Under the pieces are notes generated by a model. It saw only the letters and a program-made list of their open reading frames with translations. It was not told where the DNA came from and did not search any database. Of a stretch of DNA of 64,000 bases, positions 15,767-24,096 are shown piece after piece (position 1 is the first letter of the stretch; each line of letters begins with the position of its first letter). Both the position numbers and the translations under genes were made by a program. Origin of the DNA: an uncultured Prevotellaceae bacterium (GTDB lineage: Bacteria; Bacteroidota; Bacteroidia; Bacteroidales; Muribaculaceae); the NCBI GenBank assembly GCA_900318065.1, contig ONIY01000012.1:1-64000 (forward strand). The letters run 5' to 3'.

Positions 15767-16522
15767 CTAGATATAGGGATAAGTAACGTTATACAGATAC
15801 AATGCGTGGGCGGGCATTGAGGTGCCGGCAGCGCAGCGGTCTTTTTTCTCGATAATGCGGCAGAACTGCTCTACCGTGATTTTGTGCATCCCCACATCGA
15901 CGAGCGTTCCCACGATGGCGCGCACCATGTTGCGCAGGAAGCGGTCGGCAGTGATGGTAAACACCCACTGCTCCACGTTGCGGTCGATGCCGTTGTAGCG
16001 CTGCCAGTGTGCCTGGGTGATGTGGCAGTTGTTGGTCTTCACGTCGGTGTGCAGCTTGCTGAACGAGGTGAAGTCCTCATAGTCCAGCAGATGGCGCGCC
16101 GCCTCGTTCATCAGGTCAAAGTCGAGCCGTGGGTTGCATTGCCAGCTCAACTGCCGCAGCAGTGGCGACTTGCCGGTGTGGGCAAAGTAGCGGTAGGTGC
16201 GGCTGGTGGCGTCGAAGCGGGCATGGGCTGTAGGGTCGACTGAAATAACCTCATGTATGGCAATGTCTTGCGGCAAGATGCCGTTAAGGCTGCGCACCAG
16301 CAACGGCAGGTTGGCAACCGGATGCTCGGCATCGAAATGGGCATACATCGTGGTGGCGTTCACACCAGCGTCGGTGCGGCCCGCGCCAGTGATGGGCGTG
16401 TCGTGGCGCAGCACCATTGCAAGCGCCTTCTCGATGGTCTCCTGCACGCTCACGTCGCTGGGCTGTATCTGCCAGCCATGATAGGCAGCGCCCTGAAATG
16501 ACAATTTAAGGAAATAGCGCAT
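15767..16522 (-). CDS. truA: tRNA pseudouridine(38-40) synthase TruA
   Basis: TruA isomerises uridines 38-40 in the anticodon arm of tRNAs. The 251-residue protein carries the catalytic motif GAGRTDAGVNA with Asp51, an N-terminal FLKLSFQGAAYHGWQ strand typical of the family, and the late motif FLRNMVRAIVGTLVDVG. Length is normal. The gene lies 4 bases downstream of the esterase gene on the same strand, so it is probably co-transcribed with it. Confidence 0.96.
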   Translation of the reverse strand: MRYFLKLSFQGAAYHGWQIQPSDVSVQETIEKALAMVLRHDTPITGAGRTDAGVNATTMYAHFDAEHPVANLPLLVRSLNGILPQDIAIHEVISVDPTAHARFDATSRTYRYFAHTGKSPLLRQLSWQCNPRLDFDLMNEAARHLLDYEDFTSFSKLHTDVKTNNCHITQAHWQRYNGIDRNVEQWVFTITADRFLRNMVRAIVGTLVDVGMHKITVEQFCRIIEKKDRCAAGTSMPAHALYLYNVTYPYI

Positions 16523-16526
16523 ATAA

Positions 16527-17429
16527 CTACTTCTTCAGCAAGAACACGAACGGCTGGTCGAGGCGCTCGGCCCAGTAGGTCTCCATGTGTTTGTGCCCCT
16601 CAAAGAGGTAGTACACAAAGTGAGCACTGTCCCATCCCAGGCCGCTGATCACTGCATTAAGTTTGTTTTGATAGGGACGATAGGTGTCGTCGAGCTCCAC
16701 AGTGCCGCCGTCCATGTAAAGCAGCGCGCTGTTGGCGCTTGGCAGATGCTCCTTCACATAGTCGCGAAGCCCTTCGGCCCACAATTCGCTCTTGAACTTA
16801 GGGTCGAAGAAGTTCATCGACAGGTGGGTCGACATGCATGCCGCGCCGCCAAACACCTCGGGATAGTTGCACAGCGCATAAAGCGAAATCAAGCCGCCCA
16901 TGCTCGAACCCATCACAAAGGTGTGCTCACGGGTGGTCAAGGGCTTGTAGCGGTTGTCGATGAAGGGCTTCACCTCCTCAACGAGGAATCGCAGGTACTC
17001 GTCGCCCTTGTACTGGCTCACGTCAACGCCCTCGCGCTCACCCTCGGGCACCTTTTCATAGCAGCGAGATGGGAAGTAGTCGTTGAGGCGGTTACGGGTG
17101 TTGTCAACGCCCACCACTATGCATCGCCTCACCTTGCCCTCGGCAATGAGGCGTCCCATCACCTCGTCGACCTGCCACTCCTGGTGGTTCCAGGTGGTGG
17201 TGGCGTCGAAGAGCATCTGCCCGTCGTGCATGTAGAGCACGTCGCATGGCTCGCCCACTTGGTAGCCCTCGGGCAGCCACACCGTGACGTTGCGCGGTGT
17301 TATGTGCTTGGATTGAAACTCTGGATAGAACTCCAGCCTGCCGGTGCTCACCTGTGGCACTGTCTCCTGTGCCATCACTGCCAGCGAGCACATTATTAAT
17401 GTAATGAGAGATAAAACCTTACTTTTCAT
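16527..17429 (-). CDS. Exported esterase of the esterase D / enterochelin-esterase-like fold (PF00756)
   Basis: The start at 17429 (MKSKVLSLITLIMCSLAVMAQ) was preferred over an upstream in-frame ATG because it opens a clear signal peptide and follows a -7 box by 18 bases. The 300-residue alpha/beta hydrolase has VTVWLPEGY (about 48), VLYMHDGQMLFD (about 64-75), the nucleophile Ser176 in GSSMGG and a late EGHKHMETYW with a candidate catalytic His. The family includes feruloyl and acetyl-xylan esterases and siderophore esterases. The substrate is not evident. It stands 4 bases upstream of truA. Confidence 0.88.
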   Translation of the reverse strand: MKSKVLSLITLIMCSLAVMAQETVPQVSTGRLEFYPEFQSKHITPRNVTVWLPEGYQVGEPCDVLYMHDGQMLFDATTTWNHQEWQVDEVMGRLIAEGKVRRCIVVGVDNTRNRLNDYFPSRCYEKVPEGEREGVDVSQYKGDEYLRFLVEEVKPFIDNRYKPLTTREHTFVMGSSMGGLISLYALCNYPEVFGGAACMSTHLSMNFFDPKFKSELWAEGLRDYVKEHLPSANSALLYMDGGTVELDDTYRPYQNKLNAVISGLGWDSAHFVYYLFEGHKHMETYWAERLDQPFVFLLKK

Positions 17430-17447
17430 AGCTTCTTGAATTTCTTG

Positions 17448-17455
17448 CAAAAATA
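17448..17455 (-). promoter_or_regulatory. -7 box for the esterase-truA operon
   Basis: TATTTTTG on the minus strand, with the start codon 18 bases downstream. No good -33 TTTG is seen at the right distance. Confidence 0.5.
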
Positions 17456-17499
17456 ATAAAATTCGGTTATAAAAATGCGTGTTGATGCTATTTTTTGTG

Positions 17500-17507
17500 T
17501 AAATTTG
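17500..17507 (+). promoter_or_regulatory. -7 box five bases from the DUF4286 start codon
   Basis: TAAATTTG fits TAnnTTTG, and only CGGTG separates it from ATG at 17513. The transcript would have essentially no leader. Confidence 0.5.
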
Positions 17508-17512
17508 CGGTG

Positions 17513-17818
17513 ATGATAGTCTATAACACCACATATCATGTCGACTGCACAGTGAGCGGCGAGTTCCTCGACTGGCTGCGAGAGCAGTTTGTGCCACAGG
17601 CGCTCGCGGGTGGACTGGTCGCCAATCCACGCCTGCTGCGCATGATGGGGCACTACGATGGCGGAGCATGCTTTGCTCTGCAGTTCGAGGCACCATCGCT
17701 GGCAGTGCTGCAACGGTGGAACAAGGCCACCGGCAAGCAACTTCACGAGCAGCTCACCAAGCAATTTGGCAACAAAGTGGCAGGATTCACCACCTTCATG
17801 GAAAGCATGGAGATTTAG
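17513..17818 (+). CDS. DUF4286-like small cytoplasmic protein
   Basis: The 101-residue product starts MIVYNTTYHVD; this ATG was chosen over 17495 because the family begins 'MIxYNTTxHVD' and because the longer start would overlap the -7 box. It ends in FTTFMESMEI after a KQLHEQLTKQFGNKVAGFTTFM segment, which fits DUF4286, small ferredoxin-like-fold proteins conserved in Bacteroidetes with no known function. It is divergent from the esterase gene and has no signal peptide. Confidence 0.82.
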   Translation: MIVYNTTYHVDCTVSGEFLDWLREQFVPQALAGGLVANPRLLRMMGHYDGGACFALQFEAPSLAVLQRWNKATGKQLHEQLTKQFGNKVAGFTTFMESMEI

Positions 17819-17831
17819 CGAAACGCAGCAC

Positions 17832-18004
17832 ACTGGTTTATGGTTTATAGTTTATGGTTTATGGAAGGCAGCGATGAGATCAGAGGCACTGTAATCTCAC
17901 AATCGGTCGGTCGGGTCGCAAGGCACCGCCTTGTGAAAATACTGATAACTGACTACTGAAAACTGACTACTGAAAACTGACTACTGAAAACTGATAACTG
18001 AAAA
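17832..18004. repeat. Two heptamer arrays upstream of ruvC
   Basis: GGTTTAT-type heptamers repeat four times at about 17832-17862. From 17942 to 18004 nine heptamers follow in register (CTGATAA, CTGACTA, CTGAAAA, CTGACTA, CTGAAAA, CTGACTA, CTGAAAA, CTGATAA, CTGAAAA). The array ends 7 bases before the ruvC ATG, exactly where the translation start region lies. Confidence 0.9.
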
Positions 18005-18011
18005 AGCTCTC

Positions 18012-18581
18012 ATGGACAACAAAGACTTCGATAAAATAATAATAGGTATCGACCCAGGCACCAATGTCATGGGTTACGGACTGCTGGGAGTGAAGGGCGG
18101 CAAGCCCATGCTCATTGCCATGGGAGTGCTGCAACTGAACAAAATCGAAGACCACTACATGCGCCTCAGGCGCATCTACGACCGCGTGCTCAGCCTCGTT
18201 GAGGAGTTCCTCCCCGACGAGATGGCAATCGAGGCACCTTTCTTTGGCAAGAACGTGCAGTCGATGCTCAAGCTAGGGCGAGCGCAAGGTGTGGCGATGG
18301 CGGCAGCACTGGGCAGGCAAGTGCCCATTGCCGAGTATGAGCCACGCAAGATCAAGATGGCCATCACCGGCAACGGCGCCGCCAGCAAGGAGCAAGTGGC
18401 GATGATGCTGCAGCGCCAACTCAACATCGACCCAACCGACATGCCACGACTGCTCGACGCCACCGACGCCCTCGCCGCTGCACTGTGTCACCATTTTGAA
18501 AGCAAGAAACCATTTCCAAGTGGCGGGACCAAGTCGTGGAAAGACTTCATAAAAAAACACCCCGACCGCATCGCTAAATAA
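18012..18581 (+). CDS. ruvC: Holliday junction resolvase RuvC
   Basis: RuvC cuts four-way DNA junctions together with RuvAB. The 189-residue protein shows the RNase H-like fold with the four acidic metal ligands: Asp14 ([12 protein letters not shown]), Glu74 ([10 protein letters not shown]), and Asp149 and Asp152 ([11 protein letters not shown]). [11 protein letters not shown] near 89-99 is also typical. Length matches the family. The heptamer array at 17942-18004 makes up its immediate leader; slippage there could change the spacing upstream of the start codon. Confidence 0.97.
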   Translation: MDNKDFDKIIIGIDPGTNVMGYGLLGVKGGKPMLIAMGVLQLNKIEDHYMRLRRIYDRVLSLVEEFLPDEMAIEAPFFGKNVQSMLKLGRAQGVAMAAALGRQVPIAEYEPRKIKMAITGNGAASKEQVAMMLQRQLNIDPTDMPRLLDATDALAAALCHHFESKKPFPSGGTKSWKDFIKKHPDRIAK

Positions 18582-18650
18582 CCCTCATCCCTCAATAAAA
18601 CTCCAAAAATCAACACAATCGTTAACACAACCGTTAACACATCTTTAAAA

Positions 18651-18681
18651 TCGGACAAAAAGAACCGTCCCTTTTGTCCGA
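18651..18681. repeat. TCGGACAAAA palindrome, REP-like family
   Basis: TCGGACAAAA and TTTTGTCCGA arms enclose AGAACCGTCCC. A copy identical over about 35 bases lies at 60960-60990. It could also end ruvC transcription. Confidence 0.8.
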
Positions 18682-18724
18682 AAATTTTACATTTGTTCAC
18701 TTTTTTGTTTTGGGCACAAAAAAA

Positions 18725-18820
18725 GGGTAAGAAGACTACATCGCGCCGCTACAACCTGTTACCCTTGCTTCGGTCAAGACCTGGGGGATTGGCAGGGAGC
18801 TGGCCGTGTAGGACTTACCC
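18725..18820 (-). ncRNA. ffs: Small signal recognition particle RNA (4.5S type)
   Basis: Read on the minus strand, the 96-base RNA runs from GGGTAAG (18820-18814) to CTTACCC (18731-18725), which pair as the closing stem; CCTACA and TGTAG(T) extend it. The apical domain reads CCAGGTC-TTGACC-GAAGCAAGG. This aligns base for base with the Ffh-binding CAGGTC-n6-GAAGCA core of bacterial 4.5S RNA, with the apical hexamer changed. A consensus promoter lies upstream and at least seven T follow the 3' stem. Its protein partner Ffh is at 2020-3336. The length fits the bacterial small SRP RNA class that lacks the Alu domain. Confidence 0.87.
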
Positions 18821-18825
18821 GGCTG

Positions 18826-18856
18826 CAAAGGTACTACTTTTTTCGTTACTGGCAAA
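18826..18856 (-). promoter_or_regulatory. Consensus promoter of the SRP RNA gene
   Basis: On the minus strand TTTG (18856-18853), 19 bases, TACCTTTG (18833-18826). This is a full match to TTTG-N19-TAnnTTTG. Transcription would begin near 18820, at the first base of the SRP RNA stem. Confidence 0.88.
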
Positions 18857-18943
18857 TTTTTTCAGAAAATTAGTGCAAAAACTGCTTTTTTTTGCGTCTT
18901 TAATGACACTTTAATGACACAACTCAAGTTACAGAAGTTTGTT

Positions 18944-18985
18944 CCCCCTCTAAGATAGAGGGGGAGTTTATCGCCTGATATTTAG
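18944..18985. repeat. CCCCCTCTA-AGA-TAGAGGGGG palindrome
   Basis: A perfect 9-bp stem with an AGA loop spans 18944-18964. The following bases (about GTTTATCGCCTGATATTTAG) are nearly identical to those after the copy at 56618-56638, so the repeat unit is longer than the palindrome. An 11-base tandem TTTAATGACAC lies just upstream, near 18898-18919. Confidence 0.82.
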
Positions 18986-19012
18986 ATAAAATGCTCACGC
19001 CCAGAAGGCATC

Positions 19013-19099
19013 TTGTTGATATTCAGCGGCTTTTAATCGCACTTAATCGTTTGACAGCTTGAGTAGGCACAAAAAACGACCTATTCAAGTGGACTCAAT
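19013..19099. repeat. Partial copy of the 148-bp MITE
   Basis: This stretch is similar to the right half of the element at 29250-29397: TTTTAATCG-ACTTAATCGTTTGACA, then CTTGAGTAGG, then CCTATTCAAGTGGACTCAAT. The CTTGAGTAGG and CCTATTCAAG arms pair fully, with one G-U. A clear left terminal repeat was not found. It ends 10 bases before the RNase Z stop. Confidence 0.65.
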
Positions 19100-19108
19100 G
19101 ACACTAAA

Positions 19109-20029
19109 CTATAGCTTGTTGAGGTCGAAGGTCATGCCCTCTTTTACTGCGATGGCATTAGGGAACACCTCCTGGGCCTGCTGCTCGAGTAGCTGCGAGC
19201 CGTCGTAACGGCTGCTGAAGTGCCCCAGCAGCAGCCTTTTCACCCCTGCCTCGCGAGCCACCATTGCCGCCTGTCGCGCCGTGCTGTGCCGCCGCTGGAT
19301 GGCGATTTTCTCTTTCTCGTCGCCGTAGGTCGCCTCGTGATAAAGCCAGTCGACCCCCTCCACCGCTTTTATCACGCGGGTGGAGTACTTGGTGTCGGCA
19401 CAGTAGGCATAGCTTATCGAGGGCTCGGCGTCGAGGGTGAGCTCGCTGTTAGGGACAACAATTCCGCCTGGTGTCACATAGTCACAACCCTGCCGCAGGC
19501 TGTTCATGGCGTGGATGGGCACGTCGTAGCGGCGGCATGCCTCGGGATTGATGTGTCGCTGCTTGGGCTTTTCCTTGAACAGGAATCCCACACATGGCAC
19601 GCGATGAGTAACGGGAAACGTCGACACTGTGATGGCATTGTCCTCATAGATCACCGCTTTGCGGGTATCTATAATATTGAATTTCAACTCATAGGGTCGC
19701 TCGCGGCAGAAGAAGTCGAGCATCTTACCAAAGAGCTCGGCACCTCCCTTGAAGATGTGGATAGTGACCGTGCCGCCCTTGCCGTTGAGCGCCATCGTCG
19801 AGAGCAGTCCCAGCAGCCCAAAGCAGTGGTCGCCATGCAAGTGACTGATGAAGATGTTGTTCAGGCGCGAGCACTTGAGCCGCATGCGCCGCATCTCCAG
19901 CTGCGCGCCCTCGCCACAGTCAATCATCATGAGCCTGCCACGCACGTTCAGCACCTGGCACGAAGGCAAGTGCTGTAGCGTTGCCTTTGCCGAGCCGCAG
20001 CCCAGTATGTTTAGTTCAAATTCTGCCAT
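19109..20029 (-). CDS. rnz: Ribonuclease Z
   Basis: RNase Z removes the 3' trailer of tRNA precursors. The 306-residue metallo-beta-lactamase-fold protein has the zinc motif SHLHGDHCFG (His63, His65, Asp67, His68), the N-terminal LGCGSAKAT segment, a late HEATY motif and LLGHFSSRY near 268. These features and the length match bacterial short-form RNase Z. It stands alone on the minus strand. A TACCTTCG box (close to TAnnTTTG) lies upstream at 20070-20077 on the minus strand. Confidence 0.96.
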   Translation of the reverse strand: MAEFELNILGCGSAKATLQHLPSCQVLNVRGRLMMIDCGEGAQLEMRRMRLKCSRLNNIFISHLHGDHCFGLLGLLSTMALNGKGGTVTIHIFKGGAELFGKMLDFFCRERPYELKFNIIDTRKAVIYEDNAITVSTFPVTHRVPCVGFLFKEKPKQRHINPEACRRYDVPIHAMNSLRQGCDYVTPGGIVVPNSELTLDAEPSISYAYCADTKYSTRVIKAVEGVDWLYHEATYGDEKEKIAIQRRHSTARQAAMVAREAGVKRLLLGHFSSRYDGSQLLEQQAQEVFPNAIAVKEGMTFDLNKL

Positions 20030-20191
20030 TGTTTACTGCCTGTTTTTGTCCTCAAGAGTAATTGTGCCACGAAGGTAGTAATTTTTCTTCTTTCATCAAT
20101 GATTATGAGCCACGTTTCTCCCTATTTTGCGACAAATTTGTACATTGCTACAAAAAAAATGTTAAAAAAACACATTTTTCCACTCCACACT

Positions 20192-20223
20192 CTTGCACAG
20201 TAAAAATCTAAGCAATATATTTG
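20192..20223 (+). promoter_or_regulatory. Promoter-like site in the 20030-20794 gap
   Basis: CTTG (20192-20195), 20 bases, TATATTTG (20216-20223). It reads into 20230-20530, where no convincing gene was found; the ORF at 20266-20598 looks like a chance frame. Confidence 0.5.
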
Positions 20224-20546
20224 CAACAAGTTTTTTCATAGGATTAGATTTTTAAGGTTTACTTTATGCAGATGTTGAGAAACATTTGCATAATTTTTTT
20301 ATTACCATTGCCATTTTTCAGGGAGTCGTGTGAGTCCAGGATTTCCTGTTCATCCAAGCCACCAGCAAAAGAGGTCATATTTCCAGCCCTTTTAACATGC
20401 TTCCATGCACATTGCGGTGATTATCAATCAAATGCCACGCAATCGCTCCACCTCATCCATTCAGGATTTTTGTTAAAATCGTTAATGTCGAAAATTTATT
20501 CAAAAATAGTGCCCTTATTCCCTAAAAAATCAATACCTTTGCACCA

Positions 20547-20728
20547 AAATTACAGAGCACCATCAAGCAATGGCATTATTTCATTATTTGATATTTGAAG
20601 GCTACACTCCTGGCAGTCAGTACTATACTGCCGGAGACTTGATATCGCATGCTCACATTGCAAAGACACTTACTGTACACACACCGCTATTAGTATAACT
20701 GCCTAATAACGGTGTGTGCGCTTTTTTT
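20547..20728 (+). ncRNA. Structured RNA candidate with its own promoter and terminator
   Basis: TACCTTTG at 20534-20541 would start a transcript near 20547. It folds as an interrupted rod: GCAATG (20567) with CATTGC (20656), GATAT-AAG (20590-20600) with CTT-ATATC (20638-20646), and CTCCTGGCAGT (20607-20617) with ACTGCCGGAG (20627-20636). A separate terminator follows: CACACACCG-TATTAG pairs with CTAATA-CGGTGTGTG, then seven T (20678-20728). The length of about 180 bases and the rod with internal loops recall 6S RNA, but a leader or attenuator of the receptor gene at 20795 is equally possible. Confidence 0.55.
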
Positions 20729-20794
20729 AGCATACACACAAACTCTTAAAGAAAAAAAATTCATTAATTTATTGTTTTTTTTTAATTCTAATCT

Positions 20795-23700
20795 ATGCTT
20801 AAAAGATTTTACTTCTCGACGCTCATGATGTTGCTCGCAGCAGCAATGTCATTGAATGCGCAGATTACTACCTCGTCGATGACAGGTGTAATCACCGACG
20901 ACGCCAATGAGCCCCTCATTGGTGCTGTGGTAAAAGCAGTACACGTTCCCTCGGGAACCGAGTACAACGCCGTGACCAACCTTGATGGCCGTTTCAACAT
21001 CCAAGGTATGCGTACCGGTGGTCCTTATACCACTACAGTGTCTTACATTGGTTACAAGACCAAGACTTTGACCGAGATTACCCTGTCGCTGGGTGAGACC
21101 TACAACCTGCCAGTGACCATGAGTACCGACGCCAACCAACTCGAAGAGGTTGTTGTCGTAGGGTCGGGTTCGAAGTTCTCGGGTGAGAAGACTGGAGCTA
21201 CCACCAACATCTCCAACGTCCAGATCACCAACCTTCCCACCGTTACCCGCAGCATCACCGACGTGACCCGCCTCTCGCCTTATGGAGGTAACGGAATGGC
21301 TTTTGCCGGTGCTGATGGTCGTACCGCCAACTTCACTGTTGATGGTGCCAACTTCAACAACAACTTCGGTTTGAGCGACAAACTTCCTGGTGGTGGTAAC
21401 CCAATCTCACTCGACGCTATCGAGGAGATGCAGGTGGTAATCTCGCCCTACGATGTGCGTCAAACCAACTTCATTGGCGGTGGTGTTAACGCCATCACTA
21501 AGAGTGGTAACAACACCTTCAAGGGCAGCGCCTACATCTATCACCGCAACGAGAACATGCGTGGCGACGCTGTGGATGGCGAGCAAATCGCTGGCGCACG
21601 CGCCAAGGACCGCGTCACTACCTACGGCTTCACCTTGGGTGGCCCAATCATTAAGAACAAGTTGTTCTTCTTCGTTAATGGTGAGATGTCGAAGATTCCT
21701 ACCGTTGCCAATCGCTGGCGTGCCTCGGAGAACGGAATTGCCGACCCCGACAACTACCTCTCGCGCACCACAATCGCCGACATGGCAAGAGTTCAAAAGC
21801 ACGTGATGGACAAATACGGTTACGACACTGGCTCTTACACCGACTTCCCTGCCGACGAGAGCAACTACAAGCTGCTTGCCCGCATCGACTGGAACATCAC
21901 CAACGATCACCACTTGGCACTGCGCTATAACTACACTAAGAATAATGTGTGGAACGCTGCCAACGCCACATCGATGGACGGTGGCACTCGCTCGAGCTTT
22001 GGTCGTGCTTCGCAATACTCAATGATATTTGCCAACTCGATGTACTCGATGAAGAACCTGGTTCACTCGCTCTCATTCGACCTCAACAGCCGCCTGAGCG
22101 ACAACCTGTCGAACCAGTTCCTCGCCACTTGGTCTAAGCTCGACGACGTGCGTGGCAGCAACTCAAGTGAGTTCCCATTCATCGACATCCAGGATGGCAC
22201 TGGTACCAACGGCAACTACATGGCTCTCGGTTATGAGCTCTTTACTTGGAATAACGCCGTTCACAACACCATTTGGAACATTAAGGACGACATTACCTAC
22301 TATGCTGGCAACCACAAGATCACTGCTGGCATCAGCTTTGAGCATCAGATGGCCGACAACCAGTACATGCGCAACGGTACTGGCTACTACCGCTATGCAA
22401 GCGTCGACGACTTCATCAACGGCGCTGCCCCCGAGGTAGTGTGCTTGACCTACGGTTACGACGGTGAGACTCATCCTGCCGCACGCGTTCAGTTCAACAA
22501 GGCTGGTATCTATGGCCAGGACGAGTGGAATATTAGCGATAAGTTTAAGCTCACTTACGGCTTGCGCATCGATGGTCTCTTCTTCAACAATAAGGACCTC
22601 ATGACCAACAACAAGATTCTTGCCCTCGACTACTACGACGAGGACGGCAAGGTGCGCAACATCGACACTGGCAAGTGGCCTAAGAGCAGCGTGACCTTCT
22701 CGCCTCGCGTAGGTTTCGTTTGGGACGTGATTGGCGACAAGAGCCTCAAGGTTCGTGGTGGAACAGGCCTCTTCTCGGGACGTCTGCCATTGGTATTCTT
22801 CACCAACATGCCAACCAATGGTGGTATGGTTCAATACCAAGCACAACTTAACTCTAAGAACACCGATATGAGCCTCTTTGAGGGCGGTCTTGTTACCGAC
22901 GCTAACGGAAAGGCCACTATCGATGCTCTCCAGCAAAAGCTCTTTGGTATGGGTTATCCACAGACTGTTAAGCCCGAGGATGGCACAGTTCCATCGGCTG
23001 TTAATGGTGTAGATCCTAAGTTCAAGATGCCACAGGTGTGGAAATCTTCACTTGCTATCGACTATGCAATTCCCGTTTCGTTCCCATTCACTGTAACTGC
23101 CGAGGCAATCTTCAACAAGACTGTTAATGGCGTTTCGATTAGCGACTGGTCGATTCCTAGCGTGGGTGGCTTTGCCCGCTTCAACGGCGTTGACAACCGT
23201 CCTATCTATCCTGCTGGATTCCGCACTAACACTAAGGCCTTCGTTCTCGAGAACACAAGCAAGGGTTATGGCTGGAGCGCCAACCTGATGGCAACTGCTA
23301 AGCCTGCCGACTGGGTAAGCCTCATGGCTTCTTACACCCACACCGTTTCGAAGGAAATCACTGGTATGCCAGGTTCGGCTGCCGAGAGTGCCTTCACCTA
23401 TGTTCCCACCACCGATGGTCCTAACAACATTAAGCTGCACAACTCGCAGTACGTTACTCCCGACCGCTTCATCGCAAGCGCTACACTGCACGACCGCAGC
23501 GGCAACCACTACAGCCTCATCTATGAGACCTGGCGTGGCGGCTACAACTACTCTTACATGACCACCAACGACATGAACGGCGACGGTTATGCCTACGATG
23601 CCATCTACATCCCAACCGATGCAGAGGTTGAGGCTGGCGACTTCCGCTTCAAGAGCACCGACGACCGCGACCGCTTCATGGGCTTCGTTCACAACGACGG

Positions 23701-24073
23701 CTACCTGAAGAACCACCAGGGCAAGTATGCCGAGGCCTACAGCGTTTACAGCCCATGGGTACACCGCATCGACCTTGGCTACAAGCACGACTTCAACTTC
23801 CGTGCTGGCAACACCAAGCACACTATCCAGCTGAGCTTCGACATGAAGAACGTGCTCAACTTCTTCAACTCGAGCTGGGGCGTGAGCAAGTATTTGAATC
23901 CTGAGATTGGTAGCGAGGCTCGCATCCTCAAGTATGAGGGCGTTGACGCTCAGGGCTATCCTCTGTTCTCTACTCCTGCTGCTATCAGTGGCGACACTAA
24001 GACTTGGGCTCCTAACCATGCAATTGGTCAGTGCTGGAGCGTAGCAATTGGTGTTAAGTATATTTTCAACTAA
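20795..24073 (+). CDS. Oar-type TonB-dependent receptor
   Basis: The 1092-residue protein has a signal peptide, a carboxypeptidase-regulatory-like domain (about 28-110, SSMTGVITDDANEPLIGAVV), a TonB-plug segment (EEVVVVGSG, then a DVTRLSPYGGNGMAFAGADGR stretch) and a long barrel ending in VAIGVKYIFN. The plug and length fit the Oar group of Bacteroidetes, which act without SusD. In Myxococcus, Oar exports a protease-type signal; here the cargo is unknown. The lipoprotein gene 24 bases downstream is probably a surface partner. Codon use is more uniform than in nearby genes, which may indicate high expression. Confidence 0.92.
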   Translation: MLKRFYFSTLMMLLAAAMSLNAQITTSSMTGVITDDANEPLIGAVVKAVHVPSGTEYNAVTNLDGRFNIQGMRTGGPYTTTVSYIGYKTKTLTEITLSLGETYNLPVTMSTDANQLEEVVVVGSGSKFSGEKTGATTNISNVQITNLPTVTRSITDVTRLSPYGGNGMAFAGADGRTANFTVDGANFNNNFGLSDKLPGGGNPISLDAIEEMQVVISPYDVRQTNFIGGGVNAITKSGNNTFKGSAYIYHRNENMRGDAVDGEQIAGARAKDRVTTYGFTLGGPIIKNKLFFFVNGEMSKIPTVANRWRASENGIADPDNYLSRTTIADMARVQKHVMDKYGYDTGSYTDFPADESNYKLLARIDWNITNDHHLALRYNYTKNNVWNAANATSMDGGTRSSFGRASQYSMIFANSMYSMKNLVHSLSFDLNSRLSDNLSNQFLATWSKLDDVRGSNSSEFPFIDIQDGTGTNGNYMALGYELFTWNNAVHNTIWNIKDDITYYAGNHKITAGISFEHQMADNQYMRNGTGYYRYASVDDFINGAAPEVVCLTYGYDGETHPAARVQFNKAGIYGQDEWNISDKFKLTYGLRIDGLFFNNKDLMTNNKILALDYYDEDGKVRNIDTGKWPKSSVTFSPRVGFVWDVIGDKSLKVRGGTGLFSGRLPLVFFTNMPTNGGMVQYQAQLNSKNTDMSLFEGGLVTDANGKATIDALQQKLFGMGYPQTVKPEDGTVPSAVNGVDPKFKMPQVWKSSLAIDYAIPVSFPFTVTAEAIFNKTVNGVSISDWSIPSVGGFARFNGVDNRPIYPAGFRTNTKAFVLENTSKGYGWSANLMATAKPADWVSLMASYTHTVSKEITGMPGSAAESAFTYVPTTDGPNNIKLHNSQYVTPDRFIASATLHDRSGNHYSLIYETWRGGYNYSYMTTNDMNGDGYAYDAIYIPTDAEVEAGDFRFKSTDDRDRFMGFVHNDGYLKNHQGKYAEAYSVYSPWVHRIDLGYKHDFNFRAGNTKHTIQLSFDMKNVLNFFNSSWGVSKYLNPEIGSEARILKYEGVDAQGYPLFSTPAAISGDTKTWAPNHAIGQCWSVAIGVKYIFN

Positions 24074-24096
24074 TTAATTAAAGCAATATCCTAACT

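Noticed and set aside
18693..18914. 73-codon plus-strand frame
   Set aside because: It runs antisense through the SRP RNA gene and its promoter, which explain the sequence better.
20266..20598. 110-codon frame in the 20030-20794 gap
   Set aside because: Composition looks non-coding, there is no recognisable fold, and the -7 box at 20534-20541 and the start of the structured RNA overlap its end.
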